DNA from: Chryseobacterium indologenes
Lineage (GTDB): Bacteria; Bacteroidota; Bacteroidia; Flavobacteriales; Weeksellaceae
Direction of reading: 5' to 3'
DNA length: 64,000 bases
NCBI GenBank assembly: GCA_002439165.1
Contig: DJTE01000048.1
Location: 1 to 64,000, forward strand
Every line of letters begins with the position of its first letter. Position 1 is the first letter of the stretch. The notes beneath the pieces were generated by a model, which did no database searches, was not told the origin of the DNA, and worked only from the letters and a program-made list of their open reading frames with translations. Shown here piece after piece: positions 17,629 to 26,595 of this stretch. Made by a program: the position numbers and the translations under genes.

Positions 17629-18282
17629 TTAATCTTTCATTCTTGCGATCACATCCAGACCGCCTTTTGTAATATCTCCGATCTTACAGATGATCTCTGT
17701 ATCCAACGGCAGGAATACATCCATTCTTGATCCGAATTTAATGAAACCGAACTCATGTCCCGCTTTAGCCTGATCTCCTTCATTACAGTAGAAAACGATC
17801 CTTCTGGCCACATATCCGGCAATCTGTCTGAATACCACCTGATGATTGGTAGGAGTCTCTACGGCTACGGTCGTTCTTTCATTCTCGGTAGAAGACTTTT
17901 CATGCCATGCCACAAGATATTTTCCCGGATGGTACTTTTTATAGATTACCTTTCCGGATACCGGGTAACGGCAGATATGAACGTTCAGCGGAGACATAAA
18001 GATAGAAACCTGAATGGCTTTTCCCTTCAGAAATTCAGTTTCTTCCACTTCTTTGATCATCACTACTTTCCCGTCTACCGGAGCTATTACATTTTCTCTG
18101 TGCTCCAGAATATCACGGTTCGGAACTCTGAAAAACCAAAATACCAGACTGTAAACAACCAGTAACGGCATAATGATCAGCAGCGACCACATCTTTAAAA
18201 AATAGATGGCCAGCGCTCCCAGTATAATAAAAACGATGGTGGCTACGGTGATCGTTCCTTTCGATTCTCTGTGTAATTTCAT
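17629..18282 (-). CDS. psd: phosphatidylserine decarboxylase, short Bacteroidota type
   Basis: 217 residues. It converts phosphatidylserine to phosphatidylethanolamine at the inner membrane. Two N-terminal hydrophobic segments (about 11-28 and 31-49) anchor it. FMSPLNVHICRYPVSGKV and VARRIVFYCNEGD are family motifs, and FIKFGSRMDVFLP contains the Gly-Ser at which self-cleavage forms the pyruvoyl cofactor. The GSR form and short length are typical of the archaeal/Bacteroidota group, as distinct from the ~320-residue E. coli enzyme with LGST. It starts 4 bp after cdsA, the enzyme supplying CDP-diacylglycerol for the same pathway. Confidence 0.93.
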   Translation of the reverse strand: MKLHRESKGTITVATIVFIILGALAIYFLKMWSLLIIMPLLVVYSLVFWFFRVPNRDILEHRENVIAPVDGKVVMIKEVEETEFLKGKAIQVSIFMSPLNVHICRYPVSGKVIYKKYHPGKYLVAWHEKSSTENERTTVAVETPTNHQVVFRQIAGYVARRIVFYCNEGDQAKAGHEFGFIKFGSRMDVFLPLDTEIICKIGDITKGGLDVIARMKD

Positions 18283-18286
18283 GAGA

Positions 18287-19159
18287 TTAAATAAATTTTT
18301 CTAAAATAAAGTACAAATATACGACAGGAACGCAGATAATAAAACTATCCAGTCTGTCTAAAACTCCTCCATGCCCAGGAATGATGTTTCCGCTGTCTTT
18401 CACGCCGAAATTTCTTTTCAGCTGGCTCTCCACCAGATCTCCCAGCGGAGCAAATGCGGCAACCAGGAATCCTACAATCATCCAGTTCCCTCTGAGTTCA
18501 GGCTGGTAATGTTCTATAAAGTATGATAAAACCAATGTAAGGACTACCCCGCCCCCATACCCTTCCCAGGTTTTTTTAGGCGAAATTTTAGGGGCCATTT
18601 TGTGCTTTCCGAAAAACTTTCCTACAAGGTAAGCAAAAGTGTCGCTGCTCCAGATCAGGATAAACAGGAAAAGCACTTCCAGTGAAAAGGTTTCGTTATA
18701 GCTTGAGTATTTAGGCAGTCCCAGTGCAAAACTGAACGGAAGCGCCACATAGATCACGGTAAAGATAAGCTTCCCGCTGTCGTAATACAGTTCATTGGGA
18801 TATTTGAATAAAGTAACCGCAGCAATTGCAATTAATGCAAGAGCCAGAACCTCGCTCAGTCTGAAATCGAAAAAGAAATCGTGATGAAAATATCTTTTGG
18901 AAAAAATATAAAAGATAAAGATAACCAGCGGAAATACCACCCATTTTTCATAGCCTTTCCCAAACTTCATGATCTTTACACATTCCCAGGAACCAACAAC
19001 CAGCAAGAGGGCGATTAAGCCGTAATAGAGATATTCCTGTCTGATGAGTCCCGGAGAAATACTGTTGATGATCTGTGCTCCCAGGGGTGTGGTACAAAGG
19101 ATGATCACAGCCACATAAACAAGTCCGGAAATGGTTCTTTGAATAAGGTTTTTGTCCAA
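18287..19159 (-). CDS. cdsA: phosphatidate cytidylyltransferase (CDP-diacylglycerol synthase)
   Basis: 290-residue inner-membrane enzyme making CDP-diacylglycerol from phosphatidic acid and CTP, the branch point for phospholipid synthesis. About eight transmembrane helices are visible. The C-terminal signature SQLKRNFGVKDSGNIIPGHG followed by GVLDRLDS is intact, including the Lys-Asp and the His-Gly-Gly and Asp-Arg-Leu-Asp elements. It is followed 4 bp later by psd and preceded by the LUD-domain gene with a 24-bp gap, so the three probably form one operon. Confidence 0.95.
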   Translation of the reverse strand: MDKNLIQRTISGLVYVAVIILCTTPLGAQIINSISPGLIRQEYLYYGLIALLLVVGSWECVKIMKFGKGYEKWVVFPLVIFIFYIFSKRYFHHDFFFDFRLSEVLALALIAIAAVTLFKYPNELYYDSGKLIFTVIYVALPFSFALGLPKYSSYNETFSLEVLFLFILIWSSDTFAYLVGKFFGKHKMAPKISPKKTWEGYGGGVVLTLVLSYFIEHYQPELRGNWMIVGFLVAAFAPLGDLVESQLKRNFGVKDSGNIIPGHGGVLDRLDSFIICVPVVYLYFILEKFI

Positions 19160-19183
19160 AATGTAGAGTTTATAAGTTGATGC

Positions 19184-19762
19184 TTAATCTTCAAGCAGCA
19201 ATAAAAAAAGTTTGGTATTGGTATTGGAAGAATCCAGTTTCGACTGGCTTCCGCTGATGGAGGTCAGGTTTTTAATATTGCCGTTTCTTTTTATTTTCCC
19301 CATAGCATCATTCAGGTTGTTCACAATCTGCGATACATTGGCCATAATGATGATTTTATTGGGTAACCTTGAGGAATGATAATGGAGGATATTGTTGTGC
19401 GAAAGCATAATTCTTCCGTCGTAGGCAATAAGGTACTCACAGGTAATGAACGCAGCATCATTGGAATGCTCCAGTTCTGAAGTGTATGGGGTCTTGATGA
19501 CGTTTAAAAAACTCTGAAGTTCTTTATCCCAGCAAAATGTGTTGCTGATGCCTTCTATTTTGATAATTTGGTTTAAAGTCTGTAGAGCTTCCGCTTCATC
19601 CGCACAATAATTAAAAAATCCCCCCGAATGCGTAAATAATTGCGCAAACTTATAGTCAAGATCCGCGTTTTTCAGCGAATCCCCTAGCTTCTCCAGGCTC
19701 TGCTTATCCTCTTCCTCAGGCTGGTTGGTCAGTTTGCTTACAATCCTCTTGAATAAATTCAA
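19184..19762 (-). CDS. LUD-domain protein
   Basis: 192-residue cytoplasmic protein resembling the LUD/LutC fold: NADLDYKFAQLFTHSGGFFNYCADEAEALQTL at the N-terminus, AAFITCEYLIAYDGRIMLSHNN in the middle. LutC takes part in lactate oxidation with LutA and LutB, but neither is here and this protein sits between ftsH and cdsA, an arrangement common in Flavobacteriia, so a lactate role is not supported. A terminator separates it from ftsH at 19842-19878, so it probably heads the LUD-cdsA-psd unit. Confidence 0.8.
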   Translation of the reverse strand: MNLFKRIVSKLTNQPEEEDKQSLEKLGDSLKNADLDYKFAQLFTHSGGFFNYCADEAEALQTLNQIIKIEGISNTFCWDKELQSFLNVIKTPYTSELEHSNDAAFITCEYLIAYDGRIMLSHNNILHYHSSRLPNKIIIMANVSQIVNNLNDAMGKIKRNGNIKNLTSISGSQSKLDSSNTNTKLFLLLLED

Positions 19763-19841
19763 CTTAATTTATTTTTAGTCAACTTTATACAAAAATAGAA
19801 AATAAATTACAATAGATTCTAAAAATGTCTCTTTAAATATG

Positions 19842-19879
19842 AAAAAACCTGACAATTTTGAGGCTGTCAGGTTTTTTTC
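19842..19879 (-). terminator. terminator of ftsH
   Basis: Stem AAAAAACCTGACA / TGTCAGGTTTTTT, 13 perfect pairs, with runs of A and T on both sides. It begins 20 bp beyond the ftsH stop and isolates ftsH from the LUD-cdsA-psd genes. Confidence 0.9.
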
Positions 19880-19898
19880 TGTTTATTTTTCAGAAGTT

Positions 19899-21917
19899 TT
19901 AAAGCTGTGTAGGACTCTCCGGAGCCTGAATTTCGCTTTCTTCTTCTTTTTCTCTGATCTGAGGTTCTTCAGTTTCTTCCTTTTCTTTTTCAGGAATGGT
20001 ATTCGTCACAGGTTTTTCTGTCAGTTCAGGATCCCATGCTCTTTTACCGAAGATTTCTTCAAGGTCTTCGCGGAAGATTACTTCTTTCTCTAAAAGTTTA
20101 TTCGCCAGAGCGTCCAGCTTATCTTTATTTTCGGTAAGAATTCTTACGGCTCTGTCGTATTGATTTTCAATAATCGCCTTGATTTCGGCATCAATCTTAG
20201 TCGCGGTTTCTTCAGAATAAGGTTTTCCGAAAGAATATTCGGACTGCCCTGAACTGTCATAGTAAGAAATGTTACCGATATTCGGGCTTAATCCGTAGAT
20301 CGTTACCATAGCCTGTGCTCTCTTCGTTACCGTTTCAAGATCGGAAAGTGCACCGGTGGAAATATTATTAAAGATCACCTGTTCAGCAGCTCTTCCCCCT
20401 AAAGTGGCACACATTTCATCCAGCATCTGCTCGGTAGTGGTAAGCTGTCTTTCTTCCGGAAGATACCATGCTGCTCCTAAGGAACGTCCTCTTGGAACAA
20501 TAGTCACTTTTAAAAGCGGTGATGCATGTTCTACAAGCCATGAAATGGTAGCATGTCCTGCCTCGTGATAAGCCACTCTTCTCTTTTCAGAAGGTTTGAT
20601 TGCTTTATTTTTTTTCTCAAGGCCTCCGATAATTCGGTCTACTGCATCAAGGAAATCCTGTTTCGTTACAGAAGTATGATTATTTCTTGCTGCAATAAGA
20701 GCCGCTTCATTACATACATTAGCAATATCTGCCCCACTGAATCCGGGAGTCTGTTTGGCCAGGAATTCTCGGTCTACCGTATCATCAAGCTTGATTTTCT
20801 TCAGATGTACATCAAAGATCTGTCTTCTCTCATGAAGTTCCGGAAGGTCTACATAAATGGAACGGTCAAAACGTCCTGCTCTCATCAAAGCCTTATCAAG
20901 GATATCGGCTCTGTTGGTTGCGGCCATTACAATAACGTTGGTATCTGTTCCGAAACCATCCATTTCTGTAAGAAGCTGATTCAGGGTATTTTCTCTTTCA
21001 TCATTTCCGCCTGAGAAGTTATTTTTGCCTCTGGCACGTCCGATGGCATCAATCTCATCAATAAAGATAATAGCCGGGGATTTTGCTTTCGCCTGGGCAA
21101 AAAGGTCTCTTACTCTGGAAGCTCCTACTCCTACGAACATTTCCACGAAATCGGAACCTGAAAGTGAGAAGAACGGAACTTTAGCTTCTCCTGCAACCGC
21201 TTTTGCCAGTAAGGTTTTACCGGTTCCCGGAGGACCTACCAAAAGAACTCCTTTAGGGATTTTACCTCCCAGTTTAGTATATTTTTCAGAGTTTTTAAGG
21301 AAATCCACAACTTCCTGCACCTCTTCTTTGGCACCTTCAAGACCGGCAACATCTTTAAATGTCACCTGAATTCTTTCTTTTTCATCAAAAAGCTTGGCTT
21401 TGGATTTCCCGATAGAGAAAATCTGTCCTCCAGGGCCTCCACCGCCTCCCATCTTTCTGAAAAGAAGGAAATAGAATAGTCCTAAAATAGCAATCCAGAT
21501 GAGTGCAGACACTAAGATATCGGTGAACGGGCTTTTACCGGTTCCATAATCTTTAGTTGTCTTAACAGCAGGATTTGTCGATTTAATCTGGTCAAATTTC
21601 TGAAGGAAAATCTGAAGATCTCCGTATTTTACAGAATAATCTGCTTTGGGAGCGACATCTAATGCAGAAAAAGGATTGTTTTCATTGGCGGATTTTTTTA
21701 CCATCGCCGCTTTTGCTTCCTTAGTAAGAAAAACATCAGCTTTTTCTATGTCTTTATATATAATTATATTCTGGACTTTCCCCGCCTGCATCTCTCTGAA
21801 GAAACCATCTTCATCAATAGACTTTGCACTCTCGCCTCCTAAAAACTGTGAACCGAAGAATAACAAAAGAGCTATGATCACAATTGGAAAAAACCAGTTG
21901 AATCCTTTATTGTTCAT
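19899..21917 (-). CDS. ftsH: ATP-dependent zinc metalloprotease FtsH
   Basis: 672-residue hexameric inner-membrane AAA+ protease that removes damaged membrane proteins and regulatory substrates. Transmembrane helices are at about 9-26 and 131-153, bordering a periplasmic domain. The AAA module has Walker A GPPGTGKT (228-235) and Walker B IIFIDEID (283-290), and the zinc site HEAGH is at 451-455. The last ~55 residues are a Glu/Pro-rich disordered tail. It lies 16 bp after rsfS and the two are co-transcribed; the unit ends at the terminator at 19842-19879. Confidence 0.97.
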   Translation of the reverse strand: MNNKGFNWFFPIVIIALLLFFGSQFLGGESAKSIDEDGFFREMQAGKVQNIIIYKDIEKADVFLTKEAKAAMVKKSANENNPFSALDVAPKADYSVKYGDLQIFLQKFDQIKSTNPAVKTTKDYGTGKSPFTDILVSALIWIAILGLFYFLLFRKMGGGGGPGGQIFSIGKSKAKLFDEKERIQVTFKDVAGLEGAKEEVQEVVDFLKNSEKYTKLGGKIPKGVLLVGPPGTGKTLLAKAVAGEAKVPFFSLSGSDFVEMFVGVGASRVRDLFAQAKAKSPAIIFIDEIDAIGRARGKNNFSGGNDERENTLNQLLTEMDGFGTDTNVIVMAATNRADILDKALMRAGRFDRSIYVDLPELHERRQIFDVHLKKIKLDDTVDREFLAKQTPGFSGADIANVCNEAALIAARNNHTSVTKQDFLDAVDRIIGGLEKKNKAIKPSEKRRVAYHEAGHATISWLVEHASPLLKVTIVPRGRSLGAAWYLPEERQLTTTEQMLDEMCATLGGRAAEQVIFNNISTGALSDLETVTKRAQAMVTIYGLSPNIGNISYYDSSGQSEYSFGKPYSEETATKIDAEIKAIIENQYDRAVRILTENKDKLDALANKLLEKEVIFREDLEEIFGKRAWDPELTEKPVTNTIPEKEKEETEEPQIREKEEESEIQAPESPTQL

Positions 21918-21933
21918 TTATACTTTTTAAAAT

Positions 21934-22302
21934 TTAATATTTACTTTCAATTCTGGTAATGGCAGCATCTCCCCAAAGTTCCTCGATATCATAGTACTCA
22001 CGTACTTCTTTCTGGAAAATATGCACCACTACGGTAACGTAATCCACCAACACCCACATCGCATTTTCTGTACCTTCTACGTGCCATGGTCTGTCTTTAA
22101 GATCGTTTCTTACTTTTTTCTCTACGCTGCCTGCAAGTGCGGCTACCTGCGTATTTGAGTTTCCACTACATATTACAAACGTTTCCGCTACTGAATTTTC
22201 AATCCTGGACAGATCGAAGATCATGATATCTTCTCCCTTTACATCCTGGATAGCTTCAACGATTTTATCTAATAATTCTTGCTTTTCTGCTGTTTTATTC
22301 AT
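21934..22302 (-). CDS. rsfS: ribosome silencing factor RsfS
   Basis: 122 residues. It binds ribosomal protein L14 and blocks joining of the two subunits when nutrients are short. Family motifs seen: KGEDIMIFDLS, VICSGNSNTQVAALA, RPWHVEGTENAMWVLVDYVTVVVHIF and YYDIEELWGDA. Length is usual for the family. It is the first gene of the rsfS-ftsH unit and divergent from birA. A -7-type TAAATTTG is at 22323-22330 on the minus strand, 20 bp from the ATG. Confidence 0.95.
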   Translation of the reverse strand: MNKTAEKQELLDKIVEAIQDVKGEDIMIFDLSRIENSVAETFVICSGNSNTQVAALAGSVEKKVRNDLKDRPWHVEGTENAMWVLVDYVTVVVHIFQKEVREYYDIEELWGDAAITRIESKY

Positions 22303-22389
22303 TAAAAAAATACTATAATCTGCAAATTTATTGTTTTTTCTTTACTTTAGCCTTACTTTTAGGCTCTGAAAGTCTTAAAGTTTTCTTAA

Positions 22390-23106
22390 ATGACCCCACT
22401 ATTCTACCTGAAAGACTGCTCTTCTACTAATGACGAAATTTCTAAGTTTTTACTTTATGAAAATTCAGATTTTACAGGACTGCATACCTTCAATCAAACC
22501 AAAGGCCGCGGACAGTACGGAAATACATGGGCTTCACTGGCCAGAAAAAATCTTGCCTATACGCTGGCGGTGAAGACTCAGAACTTTTTCCTCTCTGATT
22601 TTCTGTTCAATTATTATACCGCAATCATTATCCGGGATTTCCTTGCCAATTTGACTGGTCATCCCGTAAAAATCAAATGGCCGAATGATATCATCCTTAA
22701 AAATAAAAAAATTACAGGGATTCTGATCGAAAAGAGAAAAATTAATCAAAATAATTATTTCATCATTGGAGCAGGTTTTAATATCCTTCAGGAGAATTTT
22801 GATGAAATATCCAATGCAGGCTCTCTTCTGACGCTGACAGGGAAAGTTTTTAACCTTGAAGAATTTACGTCACAGCTTCACACTTTCATAATTGAAAAAC
22901 TGAAAAACATTCCTTCTGAACACGAAATACTAAGCCTTTTCAACCAAAATCTTTTCCGGAAAGATGAGATTTCCGTTTTTGAAATTGAAAAAGAGCGACA
23001 AAATGGCATTATCCGCCGGGCAGACGAAAACGGAGAACTCTGGATTGAGCTGGAAAATGACGGCATGAAGAAGTTCTACCATAAAGAGGTAAAACTCCTC
23101 TACTGA
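22390..23106 (+). CDS. birA: biotin--[acetyl-CoA-carboxylase] ligase, without DNA-binding domain
   Basis: 238 residues. It forms biotinyl-5'-AMP and transfers biotin to the carrier protein of acetyl-CoA carboxylase. Seen: SSTNDEISK, the biotin/ATP-loop motif KGRGQYGNTW (residues 38-47), KWPNDIILKNKKITGILIE and IGAGFNI. The helix-turn-helix domain of E. coli BirA is absent, so it should not act as a repressor (class I ligase). It is divergent from rsfS and converges on the LptF/G-type permease gene with only 3 bp between the stops. Confidence 0.93.
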   Translation: MTPLFYLKDCSSTNDEISKFLLYENSDFTGLHTFNQTKGRGQYGNTWASLARKNLAYTLAVKTQNFFLSDFLFNYYTAIIIRDFLANLTGHPVKIKWPNDIILKNKKITGILIEKRKINQNNYFIIGAGFNILQENFDEISNAGSLLTLTGKVFNLEEFTSQLHTFIIEKLKNIPSEHEILSLFNQNLFRKDEISVFEIEKERQNGIIRRADENGELWIELENDGMKKFYHKEVKLLY

Positions 23107-23109
23107 TCT

Positions 23110-24222
23110 TTACTGATTGGCTCTTTTGAGGTACAGATACAGGGTAAGCGGAAGAAACACCATGTTAGGCAGCCACATGGCCACAGCAGGAGATAAACTC
23201 TTGTTCTCGGAGACCACTTTCAATGCTTCAAAAGAGAAAACAAAAACGAACGCAAGGGAAATCCCTATGGCAAGGTTTACCCCAAGACCTCCTCTTTTTT
23301 TCTGGGAAGCCAGCGAAAGTGCCAGGAATGTAAGAATAATAATGGAAACCGGCATGGATGTCCTCTGGTGAAATTCATTCAGGTAAGAATTCAGATTGCT
23401 GTTTCCTTTACCTTTTTCACGTTCAATAAACTTGATGAGTTCAGGAGTGGTTTTATTCTGCCCGAGAAGTTCATTCGGAAAAAGTTCTTCCGGGGAGTGC
23501 CCGAAACTTTTCCTGACATCAAAGCCAGTGTTCAGCTTCTCTGTATCATCTTTATTGATGGTCTTTTCCAGGTAACTTGAAAGGACAAACTGTTTTTTGT
23601 CTTTATCCCAGGAAACTTCAGAAGCTTTCAGCTCATACATCAGCTTTCTGTTTCTGTCAAATTTCTGATAAACGAACCCCGATCCTCTTTTTTCCATTTT
23701 ATTCCAGGAATTCACGAAGATGTATTCTGTTTTACTGAGCTGTGCCGATGCAGGAGCTGTTCCCAGGATTTTCTCTTTATTGGCTGCGTTATAGGTATAA
23801 GCCTCCAGTCTATTTTTCTTAATATTCGCCCACGGAAGAACGAGGTGATTCACGGTGAGGGACAGCAGGGCTATCAGAACTGAAGTATATAAATAGGGTT
23901 TTGCAAACCTGTGAAAACTGGCACCACTGCTGATTACAGCAACAATTTCCGTGTTATTGGCCATTCGGGAGGTGAAATAGATCACGGAAATGAACACCAG
24001 AATAGAGAGGAAGGTCACCACAAGATTGAGAATCCAGAAAGGATAAAAGTGCATCAGAAAATACACCAGATCCAGTTTCGGATCAATCGCTTTGGCGTTT
24101 TCTATTCTTGGAATCTTTTGCTGAACATCGATGACCAGCACCACAATAGACAGCAGGATCAGCATGAAACTGAATGTTCCAAGATATTTTTTGATGATGT
24201 ATCTGTCTATAATTTTGATCAT
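23110..24222 (-). CDS. LptF/LptG family permease
   Basis: 370-residue inner-membrane protein. N-terminal pattern DRYIIKKYLGTFSFMLILLSIVVLVID and three N-terminal plus three C-terminal transmembrane helices flanking a periplasmic beta-jellyroll (about 150-270) are typical of LptF/LptG, which with LptB extract lipopolysaccharide and pass it to LptC. Only one such gene is in the window, so F or G cannot be assigned. It begins 14 bp after tgt and is probably co-transcribed with it. Confidence 0.9.
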   Translation of the reverse strand: MIKIIDRYIIKKYLGTFSFMLILLSIVVLVIDVQQKIPRIENAKAIDPKLDLVYFLMHFYPFWILNLVVTFLSILVFISVIYFTSRMANNTEIVAVISSGASFHRFAKPYLYTSVLIALLSLTVNHLVLPWANIKKNRLEAYTYNAANKEKILGTAPASAQLSKTEYIFVNSWNKMEKRGSGFVYQKFDRNRKLMYELKASEVSWDKDKKQFVLSSYLEKTINKDDTEKLNTGFDVRKSFGHSPEELFPNELLGQNKTTPELIKFIEREKGKGNSNLNSYLNEFHQRTSMPVSIIILTFLALSLASQKKRGGLGVNLAIGISLAFVFVFSFEALKVVSENKSLSPAVAMWLPNMVFLPLTLYLYLKRANQ

Positions 24223-24236
24223 GTCCTCTCTTTATT

Positions 24237-25367
24237 TTAAAGCCTTTGTCTCAATACCGGAACGACAGAGTTTTTCCACTCATAGAAGTCTCCTGCCATG
24301 ATATGCTCTCTGGCTACTTTTACCAGATCAAGATAGAACGCAAGATTATGAATGGATGCAATCTGTTTGGCAAGATATTCTTTGGATACGAAAAGATGGC
24401 GAAGGTAAGCTTTTGAATATTCCTGATCTACGAAACTGGTCCCGAATTCGTCCAGAGGAGAAAAATCGGCTTTCCATTTTTCATTTTTCATATTCATCAC
24501 GCCCTGCCAGGTGAAAAGCATAGCATTTCTTGCATTTCTCGTCGGCATTACGCAGTCCATCATATCGATGCCTAATCCTATGGATTCCAGAATATTCCAC
24601 GGCGTACCCACTCCCATAAGATATCTTGGCTTTTCTTTCGGAAGGATATCAGTAACCTCGTCGGTAATTCTGTACATTTTTTCTTCAGGCTCTCCTACGG
24701 ACAGCCCTCCGATGGCATTCCCCTCTGCTCCGGCTTCTGAAATAACTTCTGCGGATATTTTTCTGAGGTCTGAGTAGGTAGATCCCTGAACGATAGGGAA
24801 AAGCCTTTGTTTATGCCCGTAAAGTTCTTTATTCTGTTCCGTCCAGTCAATACATCTCTTCAGCCATCTGTGGGTAAGCTCCATGGATGATTTTGCCTGA
24901 TTGTATTCGCACGGATAAGGGGTACACTCGTCAAAAGCCATAAAAATATCGGCTCCGATCTGTCTCTGGATCTCCATCGATTTTTCGGGAGTAAACATGT
25001 GATAACTTCCGTCGATATGGGATTTGAATTTCACTCCTTCTTCAGACATTTTTCTGCTTTTGGAAAGGGAAAACACCTGAAATCCTCCTGAGTCGGTAAG
25101 AATCGGGAGATCCCAGTTCATAAACTGATGAAGGCCTCCCGCCTGCTGCATGATTTCCATACCGGGACGGAGGTAAAGATGATAGGTATTCCCCAGAATA
25201 ATCTGGGCTTTAATGTCTTCTTTTAATTCTCTCTGATGAACCGTTTTCACACTTGCCACTGTTCCGACAGGCATAAAAATAGGGGTCTGTATCTTCCCGT
25301 GGTCTGTAATAATTTCTCCTGCTCTTGCTTTTCCTTCAGAGGTTTTTTCTATATTAAAAAATTTCAT
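24237..25367 (-). CDS. tgt: tRNA-guanine transglycosylase, zinc-ligand-poor flavobacterial form
   Basis: 376 residues. It exchanges G34 of tRNAs with GUN anticodons for the queuosine precursor preQ1. The catalytic Asp92 (LTDSGGFQ) and Asp271 (MMDCVMPTRNARN) are present, as are VQGSTYSDLR and GGLSVGEP. The C-terminal zinc site of E. coli Tgt (CxCxxC plus His) is not conserved: the region at about 309-318 reads GTSFVDQEYS with no Cys, although a His remains in IASIHNLAF (340). From memory other Flavobacteriia share this change, so the enzyme is probably active. It precedes the LptF/G-type permease gene. Confidence 0.95.
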   Translation of the reverse strand: MKFFNIEKTSEGKARAGEIITDHGKIQTPIFMPVGTVASVKTVHQRELKEDIKAQIILGNTYHLYLRPGMEIMQQAGGLHQFMNWDLPILTDSGGFQVFSLSKSRKMSEEGVKFKSHIDGSYHMFTPEKSMEIQRQIGADIFMAFDECTPYPCEYNQAKSSMELTHRWLKRCIDWTEQNKELYGHKQRLFPIVQGSTYSDLRKISAEVISEAGAEGNAIGGLSVGEPEEKMYRITDEVTDILPKEKPRYLMGVGTPWNILESIGLGIDMMDCVMPTRNARNAMLFTWQGVMNMKNEKWKADFSPLDEFGTSFVDQEYSKAYLRHLFVSKEYLAKQIASIHNLAFYLDLVKVAREHIMAGDFYEWKNSVVPVLRQRL

Positions 25368-25437
25368 CTGTATACTTTTTGCTTACCCGTTATAAGGCTG
25401 GTGTTTCTGTACACGAAACCCATTTCTTCATTAATGA

Positions 25438-25806
25438 TTATTTATTGAGAACCGGCAGATCTCCCCTGTTGTTCATCTTATCCCTGATGTACTTTTCTGC
25501 TTTCGGATCTTTTTTCAGAAGGATAAGCTGGGACTCTTCCACAATTTCCTTCATTTTATCTTTTACAACGTAATATTTGAAACTTTCTACAAAGTCTTCA
25601 GATTTCACATTGTGAGTTTTCAATACAAATCTTGTTCCTGCTTCCAGATTTTTGTCCGGATACATATTGACCGTCTGGTCATTAACAGCAAGATCGGCCA
25701 GAATTTCAGCCATAACATCTTTCCCCAGCAGGTTTTCAGGCTTATCGATATAGTCTCCGCAGGAGAACATACACATCATTATAAAAATGAAGATCAGTTT
25801 TTTCAT
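25438..25806 (-). CDS. DUF4296 lipoprotein
   Basis: 122 residues from the ATG at 25806, which is preferred over an upstream ATG at 25830 because it gives a proper lipoprotein signal (MKKLIFIFIMMCMFSC, Cys16) and overlaps the previous stop as ATGA. The body (MAEILADLAVNDQTVNM, then SFKYYVVKDKMKEIVEESQLILLKKDP) fits DUF4296, a small helical lipoprotein family of Bacteroidota of unknown function. Translation is likely coupled to the upstream glycosyltransferase. Confidence 0.82.
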   Translation of the reverse strand: MKKLIFIFIMMCMFSCGDYIDKPENLLGKDVMAEILADLAVNDQTVNMYPDKNLEAGTRFVLKTHNVKSEDFVESFKYYVVKDKMKEIVEESQLILLKKDPKAEKYIRDKMNNRGDLPVLNK

Positions 25807-26519
25807 AACCGGTTGATGATTGATTTCCATTTCAAGTTTAAAACCCCAAAAACAGCTTCATGAATAATTCCTCCGTTCATTTTGCTTTCACCCAGAATCC
25901 TGTTGGTAAATATAATAGGCACCTCTACAATTCTGAATCCTTTTTTGAAGGCCCTGAATTTCATTTCAATCTGAAATCCATAACCTTTCAGTTTTACATT
26001 GTCAAGTCCTATCTCCTCAAGTACTTTTCTTGAGAAGCAGACAAATCCTGCCGTTGTGTCATGAATCGGAAGTCCCAGGATAAACCGTACGTATTTGGAG
26101 GCAAAGTAAGAAAGAAGCACTCTTCCCATAGGCCAGTTGACCACATTCACTCCTTTTGAATACCGGGATCCGATTGCCATATCGGCCTGAAGACAGGCTT
26201 CAAAAAGCTTGGGCAGATCATTGGGATTATGAGAAAAATCGGCATCCATTTCAAAAATATAATCGTACCTGTTTTCAATAGCCCATTTAAATCCGTGGAT
26301 GTAGGCTTTTCCCAAACCGTCTTTTACGTGTCTTACAGACAGGTGAAGATAATGGGGAAATCTTTTCTGAAGATCCTTCACCACTTCAGCGGTTCCGTCC
26401 GGAGAGGAATCATCCACAACAAGAATATGAAAGTCATCCTCCAATGCAAAAACCGCGGAAATAATATTTTCAATATTTTCCTTTTCGTTATAGGTGGGGA
26501 TAATGACTAGTTTTTTCAT
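25803..26519 (-). CDS. polyprenol-phosphate glycosyltransferase (DPM1-like, GT2)
   Basis: 238 residues from the ATG at 26519 (MKKLVIIPTYNEKENI). It probably transfers mannose or another hexose from a nucleotide sugar to undecaprenyl phosphate at the cytoplasmic face of the membrane. GT2 motifs: VVDDSSPDGTAEVV, EMDADFSHNPNDLPKLF with the DxD-like metal site, GSRYSKG and VPIIFTNRILGESKM. It has no C-terminal membrane domain, like soluble dolichol-phosphate mannose synthases. The lipid and sugar are inferred. A -7-like element TATCTTTG lies at 26529-26536 on the minus strand. Its 3' end overlaps the DUF4296 gene by 4 bp. Confidence 0.9.
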   Translation of the reverse strand: MKKLVIIPTYNEKENIENIISAVFALEDDFHILVVDDSSPDGTAEVVKDLQKRFPHYLHLSVRHVKDGLGKAYIHGFKWAIENRYDYIFEMDADFSHNPNDLPKLFEACLQADMAIGSRYSKGVNVVNWPMGRVLLSYFASKYVRFILGLPIHDTTAGFVCFSRKVLEEIGLDNVKLKGYGFQIEMKFRAFKKGFRIVEVPIIFTNRILGESKMNGGIIHEAVFGVLNLKWKSIINRL

Positions 26520-26595
26520 TTCAGTTTGCAAAGATAGTTTATTTAACCTTTTTATTTTATACAAAATAATCTATAATTTTGCAAAAAATATTCCT

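Noticed and set aside
19184..19762. Lactate-utilisation gene (lutC)
   Set aside because: Only a general LUD-domain likeness; lutA and lutB are absent and the neighbours are ftsH and cdsA.
26494..26595. N-terminal extension of the DUF4271 protein from GTG 26494 or ATG 26503
   Set aside because: It would overlap the start of the divergent glycosyltransferase gene and cross its promoter region; the extra residues do not fit the family.
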